DNA of 64,000 nucleotides from Fibrobacterota bacterium (lineage in GTDB: Bacteria > Fibrobacterota > Fibrobacteria > UBA11236). Positions 40,509 through 49,163 of this stretch are shown here, one piece after another. The first letter of the stretch is position 1. Every line of letters begins with the position of its first letter. The stretch spans positions 62,001 through 126,000 of the forward strand of contig CANKII010000003.1 in the NCBI GenBank assembly GCA_947482115.1, written 5' to 3'. The notes beneath the pieces are model-generated. The model searched no databases. It was given only the letters and a program-made list of their open reading frames with translations, and had not been told where the DNA came from. The translations under genes were made by a program, and so were the position numbers.

Positions 40509-43500
40509 TTAGGTTAAGGCTGCCGTGAGTTTGCGCGCGACTTCGACTTTGCGGAAGAACGCCAGCACGTCGCCCTCTTGAATGTCCTTGAGACCTTCAA
40601 GTCCAATGCCGCATTCAAAGCCGGCCTTGACGGATTTCGCATCGTCCTTCTCGCGTTTGAGCGAAACGACCTTGGCTTCGCCCACTTCAATGCCATTGCG
40701 ATACAGGCGGGCCTTGAGGTCGCGCTCCACCACACCGCTTTGAACCTTGCAACCGGCAATGATCCCAACTTTGGGAATGCGGAAGATCTTGAGAATCGCC
40801 GCTTCGCCCGCGACTTCCTCACGGAACTCGGGTTGTAGCATGCCTTCCATGGCGGCCTTGACTTCGTCCACCACTTCGTAAATGATGCGGTAGTTGTTGA
40901 TCGTGACACCTTCCTGCTCGGCCAAGTCGCGAACGGACTCGGAAGGCAGCACGTGGAAGGCGATAATCAACGCATCGGAAGCGGCAGCGAGCTGAACATC
41001 GGCGTCCTTGACGGACCCCACGCCCTTGCTGATGACATTGACATGCACTTCCTTGGTGGAAAGTTTTTCAAGTGCAGCGGCGATGGCTTCCACCGAACCA
41101 TCCACGTCACCCTTGATGATGACCTTGAGTTCGTGGAATTCACCGGACTTGATTTGATCGTAAAGTTGATCGAGGGTGATATGGCGCTTCTGCCGCAACT
41201 CGCGATCCTTCGCGGCCGCACGGCGGCGGCTCGCAATTTCACGCGCTTCGCGTTCATCCGCCACGACGGCGAAGGAGTCACCCGCTTGGGGAGTTCCTTC
41301 AATTCCCAAAACCTGCACCGGCGTCGAAGGCCCGGCTTCCTTGCGGGAATTTCCACGTTCATCCAGCAAGGTGCGAACCTTGCCGGCAAAAATTCCGGTG
41401 ACAAACGGATCACCCACGCGCAAAGTTCCGTTTTGGATCAATACCGTGGCGACGGCACCCTTGCCTTTATCCAAACGCGATTCAATCACCGCGCCCATGG
41501 CAGGACGTTCGGGATTCGCTTTGAGTTCAAGAATTTCGCTTTCCAGCGCGAGAGTTTCGAGAAGTTTGTCCATGCCAAGCCCGGTCTTCGCAGACACTTC
41601 AAGACAGGGGGTTTTTCCGCCCCATTGCTCCACTTCAATGCCGTTCTCCGCCAACTGTGCGCGAATCTTGTCCGTGTTGGCCGCAGGCAAGTCCACCTTG
41701 TTGATGGCAACCACGATCTGGCAATTCGCGTTCTTCGCGAGTTGAATGGCTTCCTTGGTTTGCGGCATGACCATGCTGTCGGCCGCGACCACAATCAGCA
41801 CCACGTCGGTGACATCGGCGCCGCGCGAACGCATGGCCGAGAAGGCTTCGTGACCGGGAGTATCGAGGAAACAAATGGGACCGTGAACCGTGTCCACCAA
41901 GTAGGCACCGATATGCTGCGTAATACCGCCTGCTTCACCGGCGATAACATTGGTCTTGCGAATATAATCGAGTATGGAGGTTTTACCGTGATCGACATGA
42001 CCCATCACCGTGATGATCGGGGCGCGCCACTGGGTGTCGCCCTCCGCCAGATATTCTTCTCCGGCGGCATCCTGAACGTATTCGTCCATAAGATGCGCTT
42101 CATAACCGAATTCATCCGCAACCAGCGCGATCACTTCATGATCCAGACGTTGATTGATGGTCACCATGAGCCCCAGCTCCATGCACTTGGCAATGACCTG
42201 CGCGGGTAGCACATTCATCAAACCGGCAAGTTCACCGATGGTCACGAATTCCGAAACATTGAGCTGTCTCTTGGTTTCAGTTCCCGTTTCGTTTTCGTCT
42301 TCCTCTTTGCGGCCCTTGAATTTTCCCTTGCCGGGCGTGCGCGAGAGTGACGCAATCACCTTGGTGACGTTGTTGCGCGCTTCGAGTAATTCCTGTTCAA
42401 TTTGTTCGCGGGTTTTACGGCGATGACCGCCGCCCTTGCGTGCCGTGGAAGCGCCGGCCCCGGTGCGAGCCTGTTCCTTCGCACGTTCCTTGTCTTTTTC
42501 CTTGTCGCGATCCGAACGCACTCCACCGACCACGCCGGCTTCCTGTGCGCGCAACGCATAAATATCCTTGGGAGGCTCAAATCCCGGACGCGCAGGACGC
42601 TGCGGTCCCAAACCTCCACCGCGATTGGGCCCGCTTGGGGGACCTCCAGGCGAAGGACGATAACCTCCACCGCCGCCGCCACCATAACCACCACCGGGAC
42701 CACCCGGTCCACGATTTTGTCCGGGGCCGCCCGGTCCACGATTTTGACCCGGACCACCTGGGCCCGAACGACCAGGGCCGCCGGGTGTGTAAGATCCGCC
42801 ACCATAACCGCCGGGACCACTGCGACCCGGTCCCGAAGGACCTCCAGGACGCGGACCACTTGGAGGCGCTCCGGGAGTACGATGCAATTGTCCGGAATAT
42901 CCCTGGTCACGTTGCTCGCGACTAAGGTAACGCGATGCGTTTTCCGCTTTGGTTTTTGCAATGCGCGCAAGCAAAGCCGCATCCGGTTTTTCAACGGAAA
43001 CTTTAAGTTCCGAATGAAGCTCTCGTGCCTTGGCTTGGGCTTCAGCGGGAGTGGCGATTGTCTTTGGTGCCGGAGGTTCCACTACAGCAACGGGAGCCAC
43101 AGGGGCAACCTCGACAGGAACAACTGGAGCCACAAGCTTGATGATCTCGGGCTTCTCTTCAACTTTTGCTTCGGGAACCGGTTGCACAACCGCACGCTCT
43201 TCAACCACTACGGGTTTGGGAGCAGGCGTGGGCTCAACAGCTTTTACTACCGGAACTTCTTTGACTTCAACCGCCACAGGTTTTGGCGCGGGTGGCGGAG
43301 GAGGCGGAATGGCGGGGGCCTTTTTAAGCACCGCCTTCATGGGAATTTTTTTACCGGCCTTAACCAGCTCTTCCCGTTCTTTCCTGTCCCTTTCGGCCCG
43401 CAAAAACGGCTGTACCTTCTTCATGCCTTCCGCATCGATCATGCTGGAAGGGGACTTGGCTTCGACGCCGGCGTCCTTGAGAAGCCGCATGAAGAGATCG

Positions 43501-43559
43501 CTCGTGACCTCGTGTTCCTTGGCCACCGAAGAGATTCGTTTTTTAGCGGTATCCGTCAT
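40509..43559 (-). CDS. infB: Translation initiation factor IF-2
   Basis: A 1016-aa GTPase that places initiator tRNA on the 30S subunit. N-terminal IF2_N helix domain (1-55), then a long Pro/Val/Ala-rich and Gly/Pro/Arg-rich linker (about 60-350), a second IF2 segment (about 430-480) and the GTPase: G1 GHVDHGKTSILD near 518, G3 DTPGHE, G4 NKVD. Domains II-IV follow, with KGVGSVKDADVQLA. The linker has a 27-base tandem repeat (42703-42756). Confidence 0.98.
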   Translation of the reverse strand: MTDTAKKRISSVAKEHEVTSDLFMRLLKDAGVEAKSPSSMIDAEGMKKVQPFLRAERDRKEREELVKAGKKIPMKAVLKKAPAIPPPPPPAPKPVAVEVKEVPVVKAVEPTPAPKPVVVEERAVVQPVPEAKVEEKPEIIKLVAPVVPVEVAPVAPVAVVEPPAPKTIATPAEAQAKARELHSELKVSVEKPDAALLARIAKTKAENASRYLSREQRDQGYSGQLHRTPGAPPSGPRPGGPSGPGRSGPGGYGGGSYTPGGPGRSGPGGPGQNRGPGGPGQNRGPGGPGGGYGGGGGGGYRPSPGGPPSGPNRGGGLGPQRPARPGFEPPKDIYALRAQEAGVVGGVRSDRDKEKDKERAKEQARTGAGASTARKGGGHRRKTREQIEQELLEARNNVTKVIASLSRTPGKGKFKGRKEEDENETGTETKRQLNVSEFVTIGELAGLMNVLPAQVIAKCMELGLMVTINQRLDHEVIALVADEFGYEAHLMDEYVQDAAGEEYLAEGDTQWRAPIITVMGHVDHGKTSILDYIRKTNVIAGEAGGITQHIGAYLVDTVHGPICFLDTPGHEAFSAMRSRGADVTDVVLIVVAADSMVMPQTKEAIQLAKNANCQIVVAINKVDLPAANTDKIRAQLAENGIEVEQWGGKTPCLEVSAKTGLGMDKLLETLALESEILELKANPERPAMGAVIESRLDKGKGAVATVLIQNGTLRVGDPFVTGIFAGKVRTLLDERGNSRKEAGPSTPVQVLGIEGTPQAGDSFAVVADEREAREIASRRRAAAKDRELRQKRHITLDQLYDQIKSGEFHELKVIIKGDVDGSVEAIAAALEKLSTKEVHVNVISKGVGSVKDADVQLAAASDALIIAFHVLPSESVRDLAEQEGVTINNYRIIYEVVDEVKAAMEGMLQPEFREEVAGEAAILKIFRIPKVGIIAGCKVQSGVVERDLKARLYRNGIEVGEAKVVSLKREKDDAKSVKAGFECGIGLEGLKDIQEGDVLAFFRKVEVARKLTAALT
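42703..42756. repeat. 27-base tandem repeat in the IF-2 linker
   Basis: CCCGGTCCACGATTTTG recurs at 42703-42719 and 42730-42746, a 27-base period encoding GPGGPGQNR twice in the Gly-rich linker. Copy number could vary by slippage. Confidence 0.7.
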
Positions 43560-43573
43560 AATTCAGGCCCAAT

Positions 43574-43596
43574 GTAGTATTCCCTTGGAATACTAC
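43574..43596. repeat. Palindrome at the nusA/infB boundary
   Basis: GTAGTATTCC, loop CTT, GGAATACTAC: a perfect 10-bp stem. The nusA stop codon (43593-43595) lies in the right arm. There is no U tract. The stem lies between the nusA coding region and the infB start at 43559. Confidence 0.7.
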
Positions 43597-44810
43597 TCCC
43601 CTTCGGGTTTCTTTTTCGAGAACAGCGATTCGAGTTCGGAGAATTTTCCGGAAGACGCGGCAGCGCCCGTGGTTTCAGCAGTCTGAGGAATGGCGCCTTC
43701 ACGCGGTTTGAGCAGCGCATCGCGCTCTTCCACCGGCATGTTGTCGAATTCCGTCTGGCCGTAGATGTCGATTTCACGCCCCACCATTTTGCTGGCGAGG
43801 CGCACGTTTTGTCCGCCGCGGCCGATGGCCTGCGACAGATCCTCATCGGCCACAATCACCACCACGCGTCCGTCACCGATGTCGGTGATCTGACGGATGT
43901 TTGCCGGTGAAAGCGAACGGCGGATGTACACGTTGAGGTCTTCACTCCAGTGTATGATGTCGATACGCTCGTTGCTGAGTTCGCGCACGATGGCTTGTAC
44001 ACGGTTACCCTTCATACCCACACAAGCGCCGACGGGATCGATGCGTTCATCCTTGGTGCTCACTGCGATCTTCGCGCGGAAGCCGGGATCGCGGGCCACG
44101 CCCTTGATGATCACCACGCCGTCATTGATTTCAGGAACTTCCAGTTCAAACAAACGGGCGAGAAGTTCAGGATGCGTGCGCGACAACAAAACCTGCGGAC
44201 CCTTGACGTTGGTGCTGACATTGGCGATGTAAGCGCGAATGGTATCGCCCTGCCGATAGCGTTCCTTGCGGATCTGTTCCTTGAGCGGAATGATGCCCTC
44301 GGTTTTTCCGAGGTTGATGAGAATATTGCCGCGATCTACCTGCTGCACGGTTCCGGAAACCAAAGTTCCCACGCGATGCTGGTAGTCCTCGAAGATTTTT
44401 TCACGTTCGGCATCGCGCACTTTTTGCAGCAGCATTTGCTTCGCAGCCTGAATGGCGGCGCGACCGAAGTTCTCGATCGGGATTTCCATTTCGAGGTAAT
44501 CCCCTGCAACGGCATCCTCGTTATAGTCCTGCGCTTCGCTCACCAGCATGTACTTCTCGTCCAAAGCGGCGACTTCTTCAGCCGTCATTTCCGGAAGCAC
44601 GTCGGGATAATCCTCCACGACGGTTACGCGCAAATAAACCTTGATCTCGCCCGCCTGTGCATCAATGTCCGCTTCGATGTTTTTCTGGATGTTCAGATAT
44701 TTTCGCGCGGCATTCACCAAAGCCTGCTGCAGCGTGGATACCACGGTGCCGTTTTCCAAATTCTTCGTTTTGGCAATGAGGCTCAGGTTTTCAAGGATGT
44801 CGGTTTCCAT
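43593..44810 (-). CDS. nusA: Transcription termination/antitermination factor NusA
   Basis: The protein has 405 aa. N-terminal RNA-polymerase-binding domain (1-125), S1 domain near 148-215 (GTVQQVDRGNILINLGK) and two KH modules near 230-350 (VGACVGMKGNRVQAIVRELSNERIDII, AIGRGGQNVRLASKMVGREIDIY). It has no C-terminal acidic repeats and ends in a short Ser/Glu tail. Coupled to rimP upstream, 11 bases apart. Confidence 0.97.
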   Translation of the reverse strand: METDILENLSLIAKTKNLENGTVVSTLQQALVNAARKYLNIQKNIEADIDAQAGEIKVYLRVTVVEDYPDVLPEMTAEEVAALDEKYMLVSEAQDYNEDAVAGDYLEMEIPIENFGRAAIQAAKQMLLQKVRDAEREKIFEDYQHRVGTLVSGTVQQVDRGNILINLGKTEGIIPLKEQIRKERYRQGDTIRAYIANVSTNVKGPQVLLSRTHPELLARLFELEVPEINDGVVIIKGVARDPGFRAKIAVSTKDERIDPVGACVGMKGNRVQAIVRELSNERIDIIHWSEDLNVYIRRSLSPANIRQITDIGDGRVVVIVADEDLSQAIGRGGQNVRLASKMVGREIDIYGQTEFDNMPVEERDALLKPREGAIPQTAETTGAAASSGKFSELESLFSKKKPEGE

Positions 44811-44821
44811 GCGTTTCTCCT

Positions 44822-45280
44822 TCAGGGAATTTTGATTTCAAGTTTGGCCAAAGCCACCTGGTTCAAGGGGATGCTCAATTTCCGATCTTTGGTTTCCAAT
44901 TGCGCCGCGGTTTCATCCACCGACACCAAAATGCCCTGATGCTGAAAACGTCCCTCCACGGGTTCACGACAGGTCACTTTCACTTCGCGGCTTACATTCC
45001 GCCGCCAGTCAGCCAAAGTTTTGAAAGGACGATCCAAACCCGGAGACGATACTTCCAGTGTGTAAACCTCTCCGCTCAACACATCGTCCGCATCCAACAA
45101 GGTGGACAGCTCGCGGCTGACCTTTGCGCAATCGTCAATACTGACACCGGTGGATTTCCCGATATACAGGCGCACAATGCGACTGCGACCTGCGCGAAAC
45201 AATTCGGTATCGACCAGTTCCAAGCCGTGAGTCTCGGCAATGCCCCGCGCCAAAGCGGAAATTTTGTCCAGAATGTCCAT
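44822..45280 (-). CDS. rimP: Ribosome maturation factor RimP
   Basis: The protein has 152 aa from ATG 45280, preceded by AGGAAG. Helps assemble the 30S subunit. GLELVDTELFRAGRSRIVRLYI, CAKVSRELSTLLDADD and YTLEVSSPGLDRPF are the conserved blocks. First gene of the rimP-nusA-infB operon. The open frame continues upstream through the structured leader, but that part is not RimP-like. Confidence 0.95.
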   Translation of the reverse strand: MDILDKISALARGIAETHGLELVDTELFRAGRSRIVRLYIGKSTGVSIDDCAKVSRELSTLLDADDVLSGEVYTLEVSSPGLDRPFKTLADWRRNVSREVKVTCREPVEGRFQHQGILVSVDETAAQLETKDRKLSIPLNQVALAKLEIKIP

Positions 45281-45313
45281 CTGTTTCTTCCTAAAATCTT
45301 CCCGAAAGCCCCT

Positions 45314-45338
45314 AAAAAACAAAAACCCCTTTCGGGGT
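45314..45338 (-). terminator. Leader terminator upstream of rimP
   Basis: On the minus strand ACCCC, GAAA loop, GGGGT, then TTTTGTTTTTT: a classic intrinsic terminator placed in the 5' leader of the nusA operon, about 45 bases before the rimP start. CTTTCGGG (minus strand, 45301-45308) can pair with CCCGAAAG (45329-45336) and would break the terminator stem, so the region can switch between two folds. Confidence 0.75.
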
Positions 45339-45357
45339 CGCCGAATGGGGGCTGATC

Positions 45358-45390
45358 CCGGCAAGCCATTTCTAAAGAATGACCTGCCGG
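45358..45390 (-). promoter_or_regulatory. 13-bp leader hairpin in the nusA operon leader
   Basis: On the minus strand CCGGCAGGTCATT pairs along its full length with AATGGCTTGCCGG (two G-U wobbles), around loop CTTTAGA. It lies between the promoter and the leader terminator and is the most stable structure in the leader. A binding site for an autoregulator or a timing structure for attenuation is plausible. Confidence 0.6.
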
Positions 45391-45435
45391 TGTCCTTGAA
45401 TGCCAGCCATCCAAAAACACCTTTTACGGGGGGAT

Positions 45436-45464
45436 ATAATAGTAGTTTTGACCTGTAATAACAA
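45436..45464 (-). promoter_or_regulatory. Promoter of the rimP-nusA-infB operon
   Basis: On the minus strand TTGTTA (45459-45464), 17 bases, TATTAT (45436-45441): near-consensus sigma-70 spacing. Transcription would start near 45429 and give a leader of about 150 bases holding the 13-bp hairpin and the terminator. The + strand has TATAAT at 45435-45440 facing the small gene at 45502, without a good -35. Confidence 0.6.
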
Positions 45465-45501
45465 GCCTGAAAAACCATCGAAATTGCATGGAAAAGCCGA
45501 T

Positions 45502-45726
45502 ATGATGCTGATTTTAAAATGGATTGTGCTGGTCTTGATCGGTGGGGCGGGCATGGGCTTCAGCCTCCGCCATCTGGGAAGAAACTGGAAAGACTATCGG
45601 GATAAACCAAAGGGTTCCGTCAAAACTTGGGATCTGGCTTTCAATTATGGACTGAGTTTTCTCTGGTTCGCCTACCTCTTTGTTTTTTTCGCCGGCATTA
45701 TCGTCAACAATTTGATCTTGAAATAG
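45502..45726 (+). CDS. Small two-helix membrane protein
   Basis: The protein has 74 aa from ATG 45502 (or 45505). Two hydrophobic helices (about 3-22 and 50-71) flank a basic, polar middle (RHLGRNWKDYRDKPKGSVKTWD). No homologue recognised. Divergent from the nusA operon and followed by a GC hairpin. Confidence 0.6.
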   Translation: MMLILKWIVLVLIGGAGMGFSLRHLGRNWKDYRDKPKGSVKTWDLAFNYGLSFLWFAYLFVFFAGIIVNNLILK

Positions 45727-45731
45727 CAGAC

Positions 45732-45754
45732 AGCGCGCACTCGTCGTGCGCGCT
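45732..45754 (+). terminator. GC hairpin after the small membrane gene
   Basis: AGCGCGCAC, loop TCGTC, GTGCGCGCT: a perfect 9-bp stem followed by CTTTGT. The U tract is short, so it may act as a weak terminator between this gene and the convergent gene that ends at 45763. Confidence 0.4.
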
Positions 45755-45762
45755 CTTTGTCC

Positions 45763-46641
45763 CTACGAGCGCGCTTTCTTCAGAATTGCCACTTGGTTGT
45801 CGACGTTATACCTGAGAACTTTTAAGACCGCCTCCTTAAAGAGTTCAGGATCCGCCACGATTTCCCAGTGATCCTCGGTGGGCTTGCGGATTTCCTTCAC
45901 CCACGATTGGTCCGCCGGAAAGCCGACAGGTTTGTTGATATCCAAACCGCCCACCTTCATTTTCTGGGAGGAAAAGCTCGCGCCGACGCCGGTCAGCCAG
46001 ATGAAGGGATCAATATTCAGCTTCGCAGTCTTGGTGCTGGTGCCTTGAGAAACCCCGGAATTCTTGGACCAGAAAGCGAAGACCACGGATGCGCTCCAGC
46101 TGGTCGTACCCGAGTTCAATTCCATCGCCGCATACAGGTTTCCCGCGTCCCAAGAGTCTGTAAGCGGACGATTGCCCGCTGAAAAAGTCTTGGTTTTGAG
46201 GGTCATGGCCTTGAGGCCAGTCGACTTTTCGACGCCGAACTCCTCCGGCGGGTTTTTGAACTTCGTTTTCGCAAAGGCCTTGCTCGCCTCCACCTGCGCG
46301 AAGGGGATGACCGTGAATATCTCTCCCAGTTTTTGCTGCACGTAGGCCTCATAAGAATCGGTGATGGCTTGGAAGACGGCATTGTCCACACCAACGAGAT
46401 CCACCAAACCCTCCACGGAGACGTCCTTGTCGCCCGCAGTATAGAGGCACTGGGTGGAGAAGGTGATCGTGGTTAGCCGCACGAAGATGGAGCTTTCCTT
46501 GTTGAGCGCATTGGGCTTGACGTCTCGATAAAGATCCTCGGGTTCTTTGACCGTGGCGAGATCGATAATGCCATCGGCTCGTACCGGAACAGCAAGTAAC
46601 AATGAAGCGATGGAAAAAAGCAAAGACAGGGGAAGCCGCAT
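45763..46641 (-). CDS. Exported protein of unknown function
   Basis: The protein has 292 aa from ATG 46641, preceded by AAGGAG. Signal peptide 1-21 (cut near VRADG). The mature part is mixed alpha/beta with a Ser/Thr-rich middle (NSGTTSWSASVVFAFWS) and a helical C-terminus (EAVLKVLRYNVDNQVAILKKA). No catalytic motif or known domain seen. Stands between mazG and the small membrane gene. Confidence 0.7.
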   Translation of the reverse strand: MRLPLSLLFSIASLLLAVPVRADGIIDLATVKEPEDLYRDVKPNALNKESSIFVRLTTITFSTQCLYTAGDKDVSVEGLVDLVGVDNAVFQAITDSYEAYVQQKLGEIFTVIPFAQVEASKAFAKTKFKNPPEEFGVEKSTGLKAMTLKTKTFSAGNRPLTDSWDAGNLYAAMELNSGTTSWSASVVFAFWSKNSGVSQGTSTKTAKLNIDPFIWLTGVGASFSSQKMKVGGLDINKPVGFPADQSWVKEIRKPTEDHWEIVADPELFKEAVLKVLRYNVDNQVAILKKARS

Positions 46642-46748
46642 AGAATCTCCTTGATGGGGTTGGCGATGATTACCAAATAATAAACTAACCGTCACAGCTC
46701 GCTTTAAAAATTCTCCTCAATTTCGTGTAACGCCTTGTTATAGCCGAA

Positions 46749-47552
46749 TTAGACTGCTTTTTCCGCTGTCTTCACTTCATTCCACAAAGCATCCATCGCT
46801 TCGAGATTCATTTGTTGCAACGGTGAATTTCTTTGCTCCGCCAGTTTTTCCATCGCCTTGAAGCGTGAAATGAATTTGGCGTTGGTTTGTGCCAAAGCGC
46901 GTTCTGGATCGACATTCAAAAAACGCCCCAGGTTCACCACCGAAAACAACACGTCGCCCAACTCCTCTGCCGCCTCTTCCGAATTGCCTTTGGCAACTTC
47001 GACTTCAAACTCACGCAGCTCTTCATTAATCTTCGCCAGCGGGCCTTTCCAATCGGGCCAATCAAAACCGGTTTTAGCCGCCCGTTTTTGAATCTTCAAT
47101 GCCTTCAGTAAAGCGGGTAAATGCTTTGGCATTTCTCCCAAAGCTCCATGTTCAACAGCCGCTGCGGTTCCCTTTTCCTTTTTCTTGATCTCATCCCATT
47201 GAACCAGCACCTCGCCGGATTTTTCAAGACGCTGTTCTCCAAACACATGCGGATGACGACGCACCAGCTTTTCGCAAAGTTCCTGAATCACTCCGTCCAA
47301 ATCGAAGCTCTGAGTCTCGCGGGCCATTTGGGCGTGGAAGACAACTTGAAGCAACAGGTCTCCCAATTCCTCGCGCATATTCGGCGTGTCTTTGCGTTCC
47401 ACCGCATCCACAAATTCATAAGCCTCTTCAATGAGGCAGCTCAGAATGGACTCGTGGGTTTGTTCCTTGTCCCAAGGACAACCGTCCGGGGCGCGGAGTC
47501 GGGCCATGATATCGAGGAGGTCGGCAAAGGAATATTTCGAATTTGGGTTCAT
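46749..47552 (-). CDS. mazG: Nucleoside triphosphate pyrophosphohydrolase MazG
   Basis: The protein has 267 aa with two MazG helical domains. The first has LRAPDGCPWDKEQTHESI and the metal-binding REELGDLLLQVVFHA; the second has AEELGDVLFSVVNLGRFL. It hydrolyses (d)NTPs to monophosphates, a house-cleaning role. Divergent from dprA. Confidence 0.94.
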   Translation of the reverse strand: MNPNSKYSFADLLDIMARLRAPDGCPWDKEQTHESILSCLIEEAYEFVDAVERKDTPNMREELGDLLLQVVFHAQMARETQSFDLDGVIQELCEKLVRRHPHVFGEQRLEKSGEVLVQWDEIKKKEKGTAAAVEHGALGEMPKHLPALLKALKIQKRAAKTGFDWPDWKGPLAKINEELREFEVEVAKGNSEEAAEELGDVLFSVVNLGRFLNVDPERALAQTNAKFISRFKAMEKLAEQRNSPLQQMNLEAMDALWNEVKTAEKAV

Positions 47553-47624
47553 AATGGCCTAAATCTGCATTTTTTAGAAAAGATTGGACTTGAATAGTAT
47601 TCAAATGTGCAGTAAACTTTTGCG

Positions 47625-48803
47625 ATGAACCCAGTTTTCCCTCATCTCGACGAAGAAGAAAAATTCCTGTACGGCTGTCTGGCCATCCAGCATCGACTCG
47701 GTTACGCAGGGTTTACCCAGTTGCTGGAAGTGCTGAGATCGCCACGGGCGGTTTATGAAACCTCGCCCGAGGAATTAAAAGTCATTTACCCGCGTTTGCT
47801 CCCGGAAAGTGCCGAGTCGATCCGACGCGGACCGAATCGTGCATCCTGGGAAAAAATTCTGGATCGTTGCCGCAAAATCAACGCCCGCATTGTGGCTCCC
47901 GGTTTACTGGAATATCCAGAACCTCTGCTTTCCTTAAATGCTCCGCCGCCTCTGTTATTCATGCAAGGCTCGTGGACAAAACTCGATGCACGCGCAGTGG
48001 CGATTGTCGGCACGCGCCATCCCACTGATTATGGCCGCAAGGCCGCATTCACTTTGGCGCAGGATCTCGCCCGGACAAATGTCACCATTGTTTCCGGTTT
48101 AGCAGTTGGCATTGACGCTGAGGCGCATTCCGGAGCTTTAGATACAGGTCGAACTCTCGCCGTGATCGGTTGTGGCCTTGACATTCCTTATCCACCTGAA
48201 AACCAATTATTGCGGGAACGCATTGTCGAGGGTGGAGCCGTGTTTTCAGAATTTCCACCGGGCGCGCAACCCAAACGCGATCACTTCCCCCGACGCAACC
48301 GAATTCTCAGCGCACTTGCAAAAACCACCGTGGTAATCGAAGCGGGACGTCGCAGCGGTGCACTATTAACTGCGGGACACGCCCGTTCTCAAGGGAAACC
48401 CATATTCGCAATGCCGGGTTCCGTTTTCAGTCCGATGTCTTCGGGAACCCATGCCTTGCTGAAACGCGATGCCCTTTTGGCCACGTCGGTGGAGGATGTT
48501 TTATCCGTGGTGGATGGCGGTTGTAGGGGCGTGTCGCGACACGCCCCTACAACCGCCCCGACAATAACCCCAACCATTCCCGCCCCAAATGAACCCGTAT
48601 TGGATCTTTGGCGAAACGACGACACCTGTGGATTGGATCGTCTGGCGGAACGGGCGCGAGAAACCAATTTGTGGCCTGCAGGAAAAGCCCTGGCTGCATT
48701 GATGGAATCCCTGCTACTGCTGGAAATCCGCGGGCTCGTGCAACGGCTTCCCGGACCTGTGTTTCGAAAAACAGTTCCACGCGGAATGTTGGCCACACGA
48801 TAA
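47625..48803 (+). CDS. dprA: DNA-processing protein DprA
   Basis: A 392-aa single-strand DNA binder and RecA loader for natural transformation. Helical N-terminus (1-100), Rossmann core: AIVGTRHPTDYGRKAAFTLA, SGLAVGIDAEAHSGAL, PKRDHFPRRNRILSALAKTTVVIEA and GKPIFAMPGSV. A winged-helix C-terminus is near 330-385. The linker at 298-311 (GGCRGVSRHAPTTA) is encoded by a perfect 42-base palindrome. The frame is intact, so the protein is probably functional. Confidence 0.94.
   Translation: MNPVFPHLDEEEKFLYGCLAIQHRLGYAGFTQLLEVLRSPRAVYETSPEELKVIYPRLLPESAESIRRGPNRASWEKILDRCRKINARIVAPGLLEYPEPLLSLNAPPPLLFMQGSWTKLDARAVAIVGTRHPTDYGRKAAFTLAQDLARTNVTIVSGLAVGIDAEAHSGALDTGRTLAVIGCGLDIPYPPENQLLRERIVEGGAVFSEFPPGAQPKRDHFPRRNRILSALAKTTVVIEAGRRSGALLTAGHARSQGKPIFAMPGSVFSPMSSGTHALLKRDALLATSVEDVLSVVDGGCRGVSRHAPTTAPTITPTIPAPNEPVLDLWRNDDTCGLDRLAERARETNLWPAGKALAALMESLLLLEIRGLVQRLPGPVFRKTVPRGMLATR
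48516..48557. repeat. Perfect 42-base palindrome inside dprA
   Basis: Two 21-base arms with no spacer, centred at TCGCGA (48536/48537), with the inner arm GTAGGGGCGTGTCG. It starts on a codon boundary and is exactly 14 codons long, lying in the linker between Rossmann core and winged helix. A related half-arm (CGCCCCTACA) is found in the M16 gene at 33727-33736. Confidence 0.85.
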
Positions 48804-48832
48804 GTTCAGCTGCGATTACCTTTCCCCGACAT

Positions 48833-49156
48833 ATGGCCAAGCCGAAAAAACGTCTCCCCATGAAATGGATCCTGTCGGCAGTGGCCGTAGTGGTGCTTTT
48901 ATTCGCGTATCATCTCATCACCGGGCCCAGCGGTTTGTTCAATCAGGCCAAGCTCAAGCGTCAACTCCAGGAAAACCAACACAATATCGACAGCCTCACC
49001 GCGCTCACGCAGCAGATGCAAGCCGAAAAGCAAAGGCTTCTGACGGATTCCTCGTATCTGGAAAAATTGGCCCGCCAGGAATTGGGGATGTCCAAACCGA
49101 AGGAAAAGATTTACAAGTTTGTTTCTTCAGGCGATTCAGGCACTCAGCCGCATTGA
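48833..49156 (+). CDS. FtsB/DivIC-family septum formation protein
   Basis: The protein has 107 aa from ATG 48833. Basic N-terminus, one membrane helix (about 11-31), then a coiled coil (LKRQLQENQHNIDSLTALTQQMQAEKQRL) and the short LEKLARQELGMSKPKEKIYKF motif that marks FtsB/DivIC. A bitopic divisome linker. The open frame extends upstream inside dprA without protein-like sequence. Confidence 0.88.
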   Translation: MAKPKKRLPMKWILSAVAVVVLLFAYHLITGPSGLFNQAKLKRQLQENQHNIDSLTALTQQMQAEKQRLLTDSSYLEKLARQELGMSKPKEKIYKFVSSGDSGTQPH

Positions 49157-49163
49157 ATCGAAA

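Noticed and set aside
40953-43686. Long open frames on the + strand opposite infB (418, 391 and 218 codons)
   Set aside because: They mirror the codon bias and the Pro/Gly-rich linker of infB; no ribosome sites, and the translations are low-complexity or His/Arg-rich without domains.
43950-44939. 329-codon open frame opposite nusA
   Set aside because: It overlaps the whole conserved nusA coding region and has no recognisable domain.
45281-45478. N-terminal extension of RimP through the leader
   Set aside because: The DNA there is a structured leader with promoter and terminator; the translated part is not RimP-like.
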